Positions 11,506 to 22,740 of a stretch of 64,000 nt of DNA are shown here, one piece after another (position 1 is the first letter of the stretch; every line of letters begins with the position of its first letter). The DNA lies in the NCBI RefSeq assembly GCF_932274485.2, contig NC_065880.2, positions 79,169,730 through 79,233,729 on the forward strand, in the 5' to 3' direction. A program made the translations under genes and the position numbers. The notes under the pieces were generated by a model. That model was not told the origin of the DNA, searched no databases, and saw only the letters and a list, made by a program, of their open reading frames with translations. Source of the stretch: Patella vulgata. Taxonomy: Eukaryota > Mollusca > Gastropoda > Patellidae.

Positions 11506-13633
11506 CTCCCTCTCGCTCAATTCTGGGCCTATATAAAAGGTTACATATACCTGCTGAGTTACATGTATAAATTGTTCATAATCTTCATGCTGCAAAAAAC
11601 TTTATATATGGAAAACACAGTGGTTTCGTCATCCTTAATATAACACTTGGATATTCCAAACTTAAGAATTCTTTTTAATTGCTGAGGTACCATTTCTTGA
11701 AAAGCTTTTACAATGTCGTAATTTGTCAACTTGTAAAAATGATCTAAAAAGTATTGCTCAACAAAAAGAAAAGGCCACATTTCTTTAAAAGTAATGATAG
11801 ATGTTAACTTTGCAATATCTTTTCGTTGGTCGGAGTAAGTTTTATTCATTAAGTCTGAAATCTTTCTTTTATCTTCAGTTTGGATATTCTTAGAATATAG
11901 AGATTTCGACATGTTGTGTCCACCTCCTTCTTCGTTTGACATTAGGCCTACTGTTACAATAACTGGGAGGGATTCTTTATTTAAAGATCTGTTGGAATTA
12001 TCACGCTTGTATTCTAAAGATAGCATAAATTCTTCTATTCCATCTGTGATTTTTTTATCACCATCTATAAACCTCTCAAATGATTTTGGGAAACGTTTTA
12101 TTACTTGAGTTGAAATTTCACGTAATGTTCTGCGAGAAATCTTTCTCTCTTTGGTCAGCAGCTCATTCCAGATTACATTGATCAAGACTGACCTTTCTTT
12201 TTTTGACAGCATTTCTTCATCATGTAATAATTCCATAATTTGTGGTGGCATTTTCTGCCATGGGATAGTTTCTTCTTGTTGCCCGTAGTTCTGGGAGCAT
12301 GGAATCAAAATGATCGAACCACTACTTGAAGGAGAAACTGCAGTTACATTATCTTCAGTCCAGTTGATTATAGTACTAACTGAAAAATATTTTTAAAGCC
12401 AATGATTACTGGAAAAAGACAGAAACTAACTAACTGTAAACACGAGAGAGCAACCACGTACCAGGTTACTGTTCAAAATGGCAACCTAAAGCTGAGGCCG
12501 AATGTTGCCAGTAAGAATAACAACATATAGGAAAGCGCCAATTATTAGGTTGGGGACCTAATAATCAAAATATGTGTCCTAAATTAAGTTAATATCACTT
12601 GCAAATTTCACTAAGATTAATAAAATAAGACCACACCAACAAGGTGTTTCTCAAGCATTTTTTATTTTCAAAAGAGAAGATTTCTATAAAACTGCCATTG
12701 ATGAATGAAGAATACTCAAATACTCCCACATGGAAATTATAATTTGAACTCTGTACTTAAAAACTGATAACTCACCCAATGAACTGTTTTTTGCATAAAG
12801 GATTTCACCAGTATAACATTCATTAACGACTGAAAAATAATCTATATCAATTTCATTCTCATCAGTTGTTGTAACAACTAAATTTTCCTGTTCAATATTC
12901 ATCTTCCTACAGACTAGAACACAGAAAATAAGTTCTGAATGCGAAGCTACTGATATGTTTAATTTGTTTGAACCAGTCTTAATAAACTTAAATGTGGAGA
13001 TCAGGAGCAGATCTAATATGAAACTAATGAAGCTTAAACTTCGGGGCCCCTAATCCCTGACGAGCCCCGAAGTGATTTTGTCCACACAGCTTATTTTTTT
13101 TAGGTCCACTGTAATGGCAGGACAATTACTACATGGAATATTGCCTTGTCTTGGTAATATACAATGTAGAATTAAGACTTGGATTGGATAGGGTTTTGTA
13201 TCTTTCCATATTCCTTTTGTCAAAAACAACCCCACAGAAGATAACAATGGTTACCCAGACCACATTGTTGGTTGCAAACAGCTCCCGTAACAGGTTAATC
13301 TCCAGGGCTCCTAAATATGTAGGTATGCCACTGGATGAGATTAAAATGGATTCAAATAAGTGTCTTTGATAATGTGTCTTCCTGGTTATTTTGAATATAC
13401 TAGGTTTAAATATAAATATGAAAGATGAATTATCATTTGAGCAAAATTCGTTAAAATCAAAAGTTTTCGGGATAGCTACGTTTCGTCCGTTGAAAACAAC
13501 TTTAAAAAGATTCCCACTCATTCTGAAAATAGAACGAAAACAGGACGGAGGGAACATTTGTTTTTCTCTCCCTCCAAAAGTCAAAGCTAAAACAAATCAT
13601 GCATATCATAAACAAGCGGTTGCCATGCCAGAT

Positions 13634-14477
13634 ATGCCCACATTTTACAAGAGATGGACAGAGAATAAGCTTTAAAAAAAGCGATTTTTCTTTTAATCTG
13701 GGGCCATAATCCAGGAAGTTACGGTCTGATATGCGTGAATATCTGCAGGATCCTAGATCTTCGGGATATGGACATATTATAAGTTTCAGCAAAATCAGAT
13801 AAGGAACGGCCATTTTGTCCCGCAGTTTCTGTCAGATTTTTAAAAAATTCAAACTCAACCTTATGTAAAGGTGATATAATTAAAAATTTTTTTAAAATGG
13901 AATACAAATTGTGACTTCTTGTGGATTTTGTCTGGCAGCTTTGGTCTGATTTTCACGAAATTCAAATTCAACCATCATCAGGATGTAACGGTGATATATT
14001 CAAACGTTTTTTTTTTAATCGGATAAAAATTGTGACCACAAAAAGGATCACAAGCTAAAAACACGATCTTTCGTACAATCAGGGGCCATAATTCGGGACG
14101 TTCCAGTCCAATATGCACGACAGGAATCAAGATCTTTGGGATATAAACATATATGTCAAGTTTCATCAAAATTGGATAAAATTCTGGCCTCTAGAGTATC
14201 CATAAATTTGATATTCCATATCTTTACACTATTTGCGTATGAGGAGGGCCTTTTTATCAGGCAGTTTTGGTCCGATTTTCACGAAATTCGAACTCAGTCA
14301 TCATTTGGGTGTAACAGTTATATATTCAAATGGTTTTTTTTTCTAAATCGGATAAAATTTTGACATCTTGAGGGACCACAATCTAAAAACACGATTTTTC
14401 ATGGAGTGTCCACAAACAAATTGTTGACAGATGGATGGACGGACAGGGGCAATACCAATATTTGTCCACATGAAAAT
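13634..14477. mobile_element. 0.85-kb element with short inverted ends and 330-380-bp internal repeats
   Basis: Ends CCCACATTTT (about 13638) and AAAATGTGGG (about 14463) are inverted. Inside, units near 13681, 14063 and 14391 repeat the motif ATTTTTCGTACAATCAGGGG in diverged form, followed by ATTTTCACGAAATTC-type blocks. The same unit is in the 545-2968 element, at 26208-26410 and, reversed, at 22826-22945. Non-coding, probably non-autonomous. The counterpart is at about 61458-62310. Confidence 0.65.
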
Positions 14478-14623
14478 GTGGGTGTATGAAAAAATACATT
14501 AAGTAGACCTAAAGGCCTTCAAACAAAGTTTTTTGTTATAAGCACTTCTTCACACAGACGGTTTCTCCAATTTGAATAATAAATCACAGCGAAATAATTC
14601 GCTTTCAATACAAATTTCACAAA

Positions 14624-15173
14624 TTACCAAAAATTTCTATCATCTTGTTGTCCAACGGCAACTTTAATTGATTTACATTCTGTTGGGTATAGTATACTTT
14701 TAGAGAAATGCAGTTCAACCCCAAAAAACTTGTAAATAGGTAATGCATAGAAATCAAAAACTTCATGTGTGAAAGGGAGAAGTTTCAATCTCGAATCATT
14801 TGAACATAGCTTATGAACCCCGAAGGATGGCATAGGAACAATTTCAAACAACTGCACAATGCAGTATGGTTTATTGTCTTTGGAAAGCAATAAAACTATT
14901 TTGCCCATTTGGAAAAGTTCAGAGTTATCCAACAAAAGTAGACAACTCCCCTTTGTATATGTAGTGTTATGCAATGAAATTGAATTACAAATTGAGTTGT
15001 TTATGTCCAAACCTGTCTGGCTTTCAAGAACACATTTCTGAACTGATACATTATAATCATTTAGACGGAATGGAATTGCAACATCAATTTCAAAATCACT
15101 ACAAAATAACCTTCCACAGGAATAGAATGATTGCACAAACAACCCTACATTAGATGTAACATCTGGTATTAAT
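14624..15173 (-). pseudogene. CMC/EnSpm-like transposase, C-terminal exon only (left copy)
   Basis: A frame of about 182 residues opens after a TACAG acceptor (15174-15175) and ends at TAG near 14624. It aligns by eye with the last 150 residues of the intact transposase at 26561-29224: a G-x-x-L/V stretch, a beta-rich block ending in an aromatic, then YALPIYKFFGVELHF where the other has FPLSLYKIKYDHVVAL. The catalytic part was not found upstream, so this looks like a leftover. In the right copy it is split by the insertion at 62711-63384. Confidence 0.55.
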
Positions 15174-16032
15174 CTGTATATTCACATAATCTTACAGATA
15201 TTTTGGATAATAAGCAGCACCATTATTCATAGACATTAAGCCATAACTCACTAGACCAGACGTAACTATTGTTGTGACTGCTTCATACAATACTTACTCA
15301 ATGAAAGATTTGTCTGTTACTTTTTCTTTATACATTGTACTCATAAAAACAATTCTGCTTTCCGTGACATTTGTTCAACCCCAGAAATACATGATTCTGA
15401 AGATGAATTTCGGGCCAGTCCTGTAATACAAATTTATTGCTTATTATACATTATGGACTGATCTGTTTAGAAATATTGACACATGTAGCCGATTATATAT
15501 CGCCAGGGTTCCCTAGGCTAGTATGTAATCTTGACTCGTTTTCTGTCTCAATTTCTTTAATCAGAATAAAATAGAATAATAGATAATGGAATACATTTTG
15601 AAAATTAACAACCATACCAAGGAATGGTGTTTGCATTTAAAACACATACATGTAGATCTACAATGAATAAATAACTATATATTGCAATATCTTACGAAAT
15701 TAGTAGGGGTACAACACTTACATTTGATGAACATGTTTAGCTTGTGTCGTGTATAACTCTGCTCTGACTTCAGAGTCACAACTACCTTATTTCTTGTGAT
15801 GGTTCCTAAAATTTATAAATGCCTATTTTACTTATTTCATTTATGAAACTCTGTGAAGTAGGTATCTTTGTAATAATTGCATTAAAATTGTCCATTAGAT
15901 ACAGCCATGGACCTTATAATATTTCAACTAGTCGATAGGCCTATGGTATAGTGAAAGAGAAGTGGTTCACATGGAATCACATGGCCCAAAACTCAATGTT
16001 TACTTTTTTGGCCATGACATCTTGCAAAAGAT

Positions 16033-16187
16033 TGGGTTTTCTCCGGGTCATCCGGTTTCCTCCCACTGCTAAAGACCCCCTACGCGCAAGCGAATTTTTG
16101 AAATAAAATTAAAACCATATGTTAGTCCCGAAATGACCTAGTTTGTGTCGAGTGAGTGGACGTTAAACCCCATTTCTCTCTCTCTCT
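16033..16187 (+). mobile_element. 5'-truncated SINE (family 2) with target duplication
   Basis: Flanked by the 12-bp duplication CTTGCAAAAGAT at 16021-16032 and 16188-16199. The body matches family 2 (CCGGTTTCCTCCCACTGCTA, GTCCCGAAATGACCTAG) and ends in a CT repeat. The tRNA-like head is missing. It interrupts an open minus-strand frame that resumes on both sides. Confidence 0.88.
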
Positions 16188-16199
16188 CTTGCAAAAGAT

Positions 16200-16460
16200 A
16201 ATCGTCAACATCATTTGACAGCAAGTTGATAAATCTTCCAACATAAGAACAAAATGCTCTTTAGAAAACAAAAATTTATATAATTTAATAATTAGGTCTA
16301 TATATCCCAAACCAAACCCACTACCACTACTACCACCAGCCTCATTAAAAATTTGAAGGCAAAAGTATGCGACTTCCCGATCCATTTTATGATTGTATTT
16401 GTCTTTAATTGCAGTCCATTTATTACCATATATATCAAAGCCTAGGTATATTCTGTGATT
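16200..16460 (-). other. Unrecognised open reading frame, possible exon
   Basis: On the minus strand a frame reads through KMDREVAYFCLQIFNEAGG and continues past the SINE target site to a stop near 16000. It has a glycine/serine patch followed by hydrophobic residues. Not recognised, with no clear splice sites. It may be a transposon exon or chance. Confidence 0.25.
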
Positions 16461-16817
16461 ATTGTCTGCCCATTTCTTTTTCTGCAGTTTAATCTCAGTT
16501 TCTCATTTTTATTCACGCCGCTCACTATCACATTATCAACAAGTACTATACACCGAGCGCTCCCCGCAGTGATGACCTCATACAAGCTGCGCGCGCAACC
16601 CTTGACGTCACTCTAGCGTACAACACTAATCGTCGGATTGTCAGTTTGTGATACTCTGACATTTTTGTCCAGTGCATGCCCCGTGGGTGTTTTTCATGGA
16701 ATCCAGTAATTTTCCAGTAAGATTGGATTTTTCTACTTTCCATACATACCAAAATTGCCACACTTTTATTGGAAATAACCACCCGATAAATACTTTTCTG
16801 GGAAAGTATCTTTAAAT

Positions 16818-17538
16818 CTCAGCCATCTGATGGTCTACAGAGTTGACAATAGGCCTGATAAGTTGATTCATGTCTACATAATAATTAAAATATTGGAAAC
16901 CAAAAGAAAGACCTGACTGTAATAGGCGGATTTAGCTCTTACATAATGCATCTTTAACCTTAGTGGAAAATGGTCATCGTCGGACTCAGTCAATTCATTC
17001 ACATAATTAAACACATATATCAAGTTTGAACAGTGTGTTCCAACGATTCGACCAATAAGGCTGAAGTCTATATTTAACATTATATCATTAGAATATGTTT
17101 ATTGGTGAATAGAAAGTGTCCACCAAGTTTCACACATCTAACACAAAAGAATCGAAGTTGTGAGCTCCAAAGTCTTGATATTTCAAGTCGCGTATTATTC
17201 TGCTTACAGTGAACAGTTTCACCCCTCTCACCTCACTCAAATATAACGGAAGTTATCGAGCTCTACAGTCAAATTGCCTATTGCTCTAATTAAGCTGAAC
17301 AGAACATGGTCATGATCGAATTTAGTCAACGTATTGATGTAATGAATCTATAGACCCGAGTTTTATCATTCTCACTTAATTTGAATTAAAGTTATCGTCT
17401 CCCAAAGCATCAATCAATCATACTACTTGATCTAAGCAGAGTGTGATCGATCATCTTTGGTCTACATCAAGGCATTCACTTCATAAATATCTACACCATG
17501 TTTAAACATTCTATCTCAATTAGAAAGGGGGGGGGGGA
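16818..17538. repeat. AT-rich dispersed repeat, copy 1 of 3
   Basis: About 720 bp shared with 18360-18975 and 24161-25215: blocks such as TTTGAACAGTGTGTTCCAACG, AGTTATCGAGCTCTA and CTCCCAAAGCATCAATCAAT, ending at a G run (17527-17538). Non-coding. The element at 62711-63384 looks like a diverged relative in reverse orientation. Confidence 0.75.
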
Positions 17539-17639
17539 GGGGTGCTCTGCACACAACCCAAACAAAACCAAAAACACAAACCTGTCGTCACGACACAAAC
17601 TACACGGACATTGCAAGCAATAAACAACAAATATCAAAT

Positions 17640-18003
17640 GGATTCAGTGGCCATATATATTGTTTAATAGGGTATCAAATCACTATTATACAGTGATAGG
17701 AACCAAGCTCTTGGGGATTTTCCAATGTGGTCCAAATTGTCAGTGGTACACGACAGAGAGTCTGGGAAGGACAGTATCTAATAGTTTGGGTGGAACATGC
17801 ATGTAAAAGAACCCTTAACAGTTGAAATTCGAAATAAAAGTATGGGAAGGACAGTATCTAATAGTTTGGGTGGAACATGCATGTAAAAGAACCCTTAACA
17901 GTTGAAATTTGAAATAAAAGTTGGCATTATCATCACGGTCCGGGCAAAATTTCCTTCATGGCACACTGTACGGCGTAAAACGTTAAACCCCATTTCATTT
18001 CTA
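17640..18003 (+). mobile_element. SINE (family 1) body with internal tandem duplication
   Basis: The 3' part matches family 1 (GGGCAAAATTTCCTTCATGG, then CGTTAAACCCCATTTCATTTC). About 80 bp around GGGAAGGACAGTATCTAATA is duplicated in tandem (about 17768-17922). Confidence 0.7.
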
Positions 18004-18218
18004 AGCACAGGCAATCCTTGATAGTAGAAAATTCTCAACACAAACACCACCTCAAGACATTCACCTAATAAACATCAACCTCAATAGGAACGTTTTTAAA
18101 TTCCATAAATTTGACCAGCCAATATCATATCACCACTTAGTCTAAGCAGTCAAGGTATTGATGTAATGAAACTATAATCTGAGTTTCAGTCTCGACCAAT
18201 CTAATTGCTTATCTGTGC

Positions 18219-18514
18219 TTAAAGATGCATTATGTAAGATTTAGAAGAGAGCTGGACGTTCTTGCTATAATAGTTCAAAAATAAATAATGAAAAATGAAT
18301 ATATTGAAAATGTCATTCAAATTACTTAATTCTAAGCAAGTATGACTGAGTCTCGATGTTTATTTCCATTTAAATCTCAGCCATCTGATGGTCTACAGAA
18401 TTGATTATAGGCCTGTTAAGTTGATTTATGTCTACATAATAATATGATATTTAAAACCAAAAGAAAGACCTCACTGTAATAGGCTGATTTAGCTCTTACA
18501 TAATGCATCTTTAA
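18219..18514. mobile_element. TTAA-flanked MITE with perfect terminal inverted repeats
   Basis: 296 bp. The first 21 bases (starting TTAAAGATGCATTATG) are exactly the reverse complement of the last 21. TTAA occurs at both ends. Related copies are at 10420-10764 and 36811-37202, and a right end only at about 16930-16955. Non-coding. Confidence 0.85.
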
Positions 18515-18975
18515 CCTTAACTCCGTCAAGTATTTCACATAATTAAACACATACATCAAGTTTGAACAGTGTGTTCCAACGACTCGACCAATCAGACTGA
18601 AGTCTATATTTAACCTCATATCAGTAGAATATGTTTATTGGTGAATAGAAAGTGTCCACCAAGTTTCACACATCTAACACAAAAAGAATCGAAATTGTCG
18701 AGCTCCAAAGTATTGATATTTCAAGTCGCGTATTATTCTGCTTACAGTGAACAGTTTCACATCTCTCACCTCACTCAAATATAACGGAAGTTATCGAGCT
18801 CTACAGTCAAATTGCCTATTGCTCTAATTAAGCTGAACAGAACATGGTCATGATCGAATTTAGTCAACGTATTGATGTAATGAATCTATAGACCCGAGTT
18901 TTATCATTCTCACTTAATCAGAATTAAAGTTATCGTTTCCCAAAGCGTCAATCAATCATACTACTTGACCTAGAG
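18515..18975. repeat. AT-rich dispersed repeat, copy 2 of 3, cut by a LINE fragment
   Basis: Matches 16960-17450 closely, for example the block around GGAAGTTATCGAGCTCTACA. It stops at about 18975, where LINE-derived sequence begins. Confidence 0.75.
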
Positions 18976-19423
18976 TGTGATCTTTCCCAGATATAATAAA
19001 TTGTATGGAAAATACCCTTTACCAGTTGGTGGTGCATATTTATGGAATGAGCTTCCCCGACAGATGCACACAACATCTCTATTTTCAAGTTTTAAGTCAA
19101 TTGTTAACTTATGGTTTCTCTTATTATTGTTCAATGTACCTATATATAACACTGTCACAGTTTTTTCCTCATTTGTAATTTTGTATGCTTGATAAAGACC
19201 AGTGAATTCTTGTCGAAACCTCGTGTGTATATAATATAGTGATTGTTATCCATAGAACTGTGTTGTGTTATATTATGTTCAATCGCCAAATGCCATTCAA
19301 AGATTATAAAGACACATCTGTTTAGCAAATATTTGTGAAAGAACAATAGTTGAACTCACTGTGAAGCACTTAGAAATGACCAGCGGACATAATTGAGCGC
19401 GATATAAGACGATTTCTTCTTAT
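18976..19423 (+). mobile_element. 3' end of a CR1/L2-like LINE
   Basis: The plus frame contains GGAYLWNELPRQMHTTSLFS followed by FKSIV, the usual C-terminus of non-LTR retrotransposon polymerases (pattern LWN-LP then S-x-FK). After the stop, the 3' tail holds GAAGCACTTAG and GAGCGCGATATAAGA, typical of LINE 3' ends with a degenerate microsatellite tail. Only the last part of the element is present. Confidence 0.75.
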
Positions 19424-19452
19424 TAAGCTTTCATATTACATATGAAAGCTTA
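19424..19452. repeat. Perfect 13-bp palindrome
   Basis: TAAGCTTTCATAT and its reverse complement are separated by TAC, directly after the LINE tail. A half-site ATATGAAAGCTTT is at about 24073. It may mark the end of an unrecognised mobile element. Confidence 0.7.
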
Positions 19453-20566
19453 TTGTTTCTGTTAAGATTATTATTGTTATTTTTTTTTTGTGTTTTGTTC
19501 ACAAATCGGATTTCTCAGAATCTAACCATAGGATCGTTCTGAAACTTTTACCTATCCCCCCAAAAATGGGTGGTGGCTGTTGATTAAATATATTTTCAAA
19601 ACGTTTTACGAATCCGAAATTACCGAATTTTACGAAGGAATGCATTTGACCTACAATGCTGTAACTCTGTGACTATTTGACCTATTTTACTAATTCTTTT
19701 TTCTTTGAGTATCTTGAAACATTTACTTCAAATCTGCAATTTCGGATTTTGGCATTTCGAAAATTCGTCGCTGTCATTTCGAACCGGACGTTATTACCAA
19801 TTTGACAACTTCTTTAATAGTTGTGCGATTTTCGTGAAATTTAGAATGTTAGTAGATCTTGCCAATGCGACTTCAATGATGTCCTTGGAAATTTTCTAAA
19901 TTATCTCCCCTTGGTGAAATTAAGGATCAAAGTTTTCAAAAAAATCGACGAAATATAGGTGAGATTGCCTTGAAATTTTTTTTCTGTACTAGCTAAGACA
20001 GTACTGATGAGTACACAAAATATGGAGTTTGTCGAGCAAACCGGAAGTGCCACCATCTCAAAATGTGAAAAGTCCATACGGCTTTTGCAATATTTTACTT
20101 AAAGACATAAGAGTTACATTTTCTGAATGCTTGAAGGAAAGCCTAAAAATCTATCGGTTTAGAATTTTGATTTAGGTCAACTGATGGACGCCATTTTGAA
20201 ATGAAAAAAAATTAGTGAAAAATCCACATTTATGGGCTTGAAAACATACACAATTGGTCGTGGCTTAGAGAATCTGTCTCCTATTACCGAAATTAATACA
20301 TTTGAGGATAGCCTGGATCATGGTCGAATGTTTGGTATTTGAATATTTCAAAAATTCGAATTTCTCCTTTGATGTTTTCCGTGCCGACAAGGTTGTTTTC
20401 GAGTTTAGCTGGTTTTGATTTCGCGCATGCGCTACACAGGAACCAACGGTACCATGAGTACTAAATTCCGGCGAGCAACTTTTCACGTTGGTACCTAGGC
20501 ACCCTGAAAATTTCAAGGTGATACCTGCATTCGTTCAAGTCGTTTGTTCTTGTCACCTGCCTTTCG
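19453..20566. other. Stretch without a recognised gene
   Basis: AT-rich with several runs of T. Short frames on both strands lack known motifs. It resembles the untranslatable interior of a repeat but is not identified. Confidence 0.4.
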
Positions 20567-21303
20567 TCAATTTACGGCTTCCATGAGGGGAAAAAAGTGG
20601 AATTTCGCCGTGACACCGGCACTGATTGTCCGAAAACCATGAAATTTGGACACAATACGCCCATTACCACCCCGGACTCTGTGCTTTACCCCCATTTTGA
20701 TCCCATTAAAAAAAAAGAGTTTTAGCAAAAAAACGATTTTCGGAATTTAATATTGGTTTTAACCCTGTAATACCCAGACATGATATATTATTATAATCCC
20801 TATGAAATATTTTAATTATTTACTGCTATAATATGAATTATCACTTATTCCCCGTTAAATAAATATCGGTCACCTGGTGCCGCTGTACAACTTAAAGGAC
20901 ACTGGCCTCAAGTCAATTTACGGAGAGAGAGAGAGAGAGAAATGGGGTTTAACGTCCACTCGACACAAACTAGGTCATTTCGGGACCAACATATGGTTTA
21001 ATTTTATTTCAATAATTCGCTTGCGCGTAGGGGTCTTTAGCAGTGGGAGGAAACCGGAGGACCCGGAGAAAACCCACAAGGTTGGACAGGCGACCCTACC
21101 CCTTGCGTCAATTTACGGCTTCCATGAGGGGAAAAAAGTGGAATTTCGCCGTGACACCGGCACCGATTGTCCGAAAACCATGAAATTAGGACACAATACG
21201 CCCATTACCACCCCTGACTCTGTGCTTTACCCCCATTTTGATCACATTAAAAAGAAAAGAGTTTTAGCAAAAAAACGATTTTCGGAATTTAATATTGGTT
21301 TTA
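20567..21303. repeat. 195-bp direct repeat pair separated by a SINE
   Basis: Bases 20567-20762 and 21108-21303 are nearly identical (starting GTCAATTTACGGCTTCCATG). The second copy begins at a SINE target duplication. A further sequence at 20778-20910 recurs at about 21756-21885 (around CCCCGTTAAATAAATATCGG), so the whole unit seems to have been duplicated in pieces. Non-coding. Confidence 0.8.
20924..21106 (-). mobile_element. SINE (family 2), minus strand, with target duplication
   Basis: Flanked by the 12-bp duplication GTCAATTTACGG at 20912-20923 and 21107-21118. Starts with a GA repeat (the tail), then AATGGGGTTTAACGTCCAC. The head is truncated. Confidence 0.88.
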
Positions 21304-21477
21304 ATTAATTTTGAAATTGGAAATGCAAAGAGATTTTATCGCCTCTTCCGTATGTGATAGGTATTGGTACTATACACATTATCCTTAAAAGACAATTTTT
21401 TAAACTGACCGTAACGATGCATCGACACTAGAAACCGAAATCGCCTATTTTGACCTATTTTGACTGCTGGGGTATCT

Positions 21478-21660
21478 TTCCGTACGTGACAAGGAGTAGG
21501 TCGCCCGTCCAACCTGTGTATTTTTTCAGGATCACCCGGTTTCCCCCCACTGCTAGACCCCTACGCGCAAGCAAATTATTGAAATAAAATTGAACCATAC
21601 GTTAGTCCCGAAATGACCTAGTTTGTGTCGAGTGGTCGATCAACCCCATTTCGCTCTCTC
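21478..21660 (+). mobile_element. SINE (family 2), partial
   Basis: Contains GTACGTGACAAGGAGTAG, CCCCTACGCGCAAGC and GTCCCGAAATGACCTAG, and a short CT tail. Moderately diverged. No clear target duplication was seen. Confidence 0.75.
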
Positions 21661-22289
21661 AATTTTAGCACTCCTAACTCTAAAACTAAATGCAAGGAAC
21701 GGGCCTATTTACAGAGGTCACAATTTTAACCTACATGCACACCTACATGATATACATATTATTATAATCCCTATGGGATATTTTAATTATTTACTGTTAT
21801 AATATGAATTATCACTTATTCCCCGTTAAATAAATATCGGTCACCGGGTGCAGCTGTACAACCTCAAGGACCTTGGCCTCAAGTGCATGGGACCAACTCT
21901 ACATTTTCTGAAATGTCAATAAAAGCCCTGGAATGATTTCATTTAAAAAAAATAATCAGAAAGTAAATCTAGTTTTATTTATATGCTATTTGTTGCCAGA
22001 AAATATATTTTGTTACGAGTCTAATTCAAATATAAAAATAAACAATGGGTCTGAGGCATATTTTATTGATATATAGAAATTAATGCAGTGTTCTCATTAT
22101 GTGATAAAAGAGTGCCAGAAATGTCTCGAAATTCAGCCATTTGTGTATTTAGTATATCAAGTATATGCGTGTATTACAAAGCTCTGATTTGTGTGATTTG
22201 TGTACACCCCGCTCCCCCCCCCCTCCTCGTGTCACTATCATGTACATATCAATTCTGCTGCCAACCCACCCACGCGAACATGACTAAAT

Positions 22290-22700
22290 TATGAAACATT
22301 GTCTAGTCGTTTGTATGTTACGACAAAACGAGGCCAGCGTGGCTCATTTGCTGCAGAACGGAAGGCCTTGCAAGGATTAGTGTCTAGTCGTTTGGATGGT
22401 ACGAAAACCCGAGGTCAAAGTGGTTCCCCGTTGGCAGTGGTGAAGTATGGAAGGCCTAGCAAGGATCTGTGTCTAGTCGTTTCGATGGGACGAAAAACGC
22501 CCGTCCCCTCGTCCATGGTACAAGGATTAGTGCCTAGTCGCTTGGATGGTATGCAAAACAGAGGTCCCCGTTCTCTCCCTTTGTCTGTGGTTCTTGACCG
22601 AAGGCCCGACAACTAACTTTACGTGCAGTTTTTTAGGTAGGACGAAAAATCGAAATCCTGTGTGCATATTGGCGTGCACGAAAAATAACCCTTTGCATTT
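22290..22700 (+). repeat. Tandem array of SINE-core-like units
   Basis: Four or five copies of a roughly 80-110-bp unit containing GTCTAGTCGTTTGGATGGTA, a run of CGAAAA and then CGAGGTC. The same block occurs once in the SINE at 5820 (CTAGTCCTTCGGATGAGACG). Long frames here follow the repeat and are not genes. Confidence 0.75.
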
Positions 22701-22740
22701 TGAATTTTATGCACCCACCCCACCCTCGAACAACGCTTAA

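Larger units (their letters stand above)
9748..12902 (-). pseudogene. SAMD3-like accessory gene of the transposon, damaged (left copy)
   Basis: Exons on the minus strand: 12776-12902 (start codon), 11551-12379, 10900-10960, about 10171-10306 and 9748-9856 (TAA stop). Splice sites and phases match the paralogue at 29528-35929. Shared marks are LMNKTY, then WPFLF, then a hydrophobic segment ending TLEA, then a lysine-rich last exon. No SAM-like exon was found, so it may be a shorter version. Damage here: the exon at 10171 has lost its donor through a 28-bp deletion and runs to an early stop, and exon 2 is one base short of keeping phase near its end, ending at a stop about 11559. Function unknown. 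It lies in a transposon and is co-oriented with a transposase remnant. Confidence 0.75.
1..15489 (+). repeat. Left copy of a long direct duplication, open at the left edge
   Basis: This stretch recurs in the same orientation at 45193-64000, differing by roughly 1% in the parts aligned by eye. The distance between copies begins at 45192 and reaches 48511 at the right edge, because the other copy has two larger insertions and many small length changes. Both duplication ends lie outside the window. The copy holds one SRCR half-domain exon, a SINE and most of a decayed CACTG-ended transposon. A 31-bp tandem duplication (8961-9022) and a 28-bp loss next to 10171 occur only here. It could be a real segmental duplication or an uncollapsed second haplotype in the assembly. 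Confidence 0.95.
8013..15489 (-). mobile_element. Decayed CACTG-ended DNA transposon, second lineage (left copy)
   Basis: The left end CACTGTAAACA is preceded by CA inside an older repeat. A subterminal inverted repeat (8201-8254 against 8319-8373), built round CTGGCAGCAGATTTACCAGA, echoes the layout of the intact element at 25542. Inside are a five-exon paralogue of the SAM-type accessory gene (9748-12902) and a transposase C-terminal piece (14624-15173), both on the minus strand. A TTAA MITE, a SINE-2 pair and a 0.85-kb repeat have landed in it. No right terminus was found, so the end given is only the last base shared with the right copy. Confidence 0.65.

Noticed and set aside
13129-13584. 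Overlapping open frames on both strands
   Set aside because: No recognisable domain and no splice context. The right copy keeps only part of the minus-strand frame, so there is no sign of selection.
20877-21308. 143-codon plus-strand open frame
   Set aside because: It spans a reversed SINE, its target duplication and a repeat unit, with no protein similarity expected.
22299-22740. Open frames on both strands with repeated 'SRLDG'-like peptides
   Set aside because: They simply translate the tandem SINE-core units.
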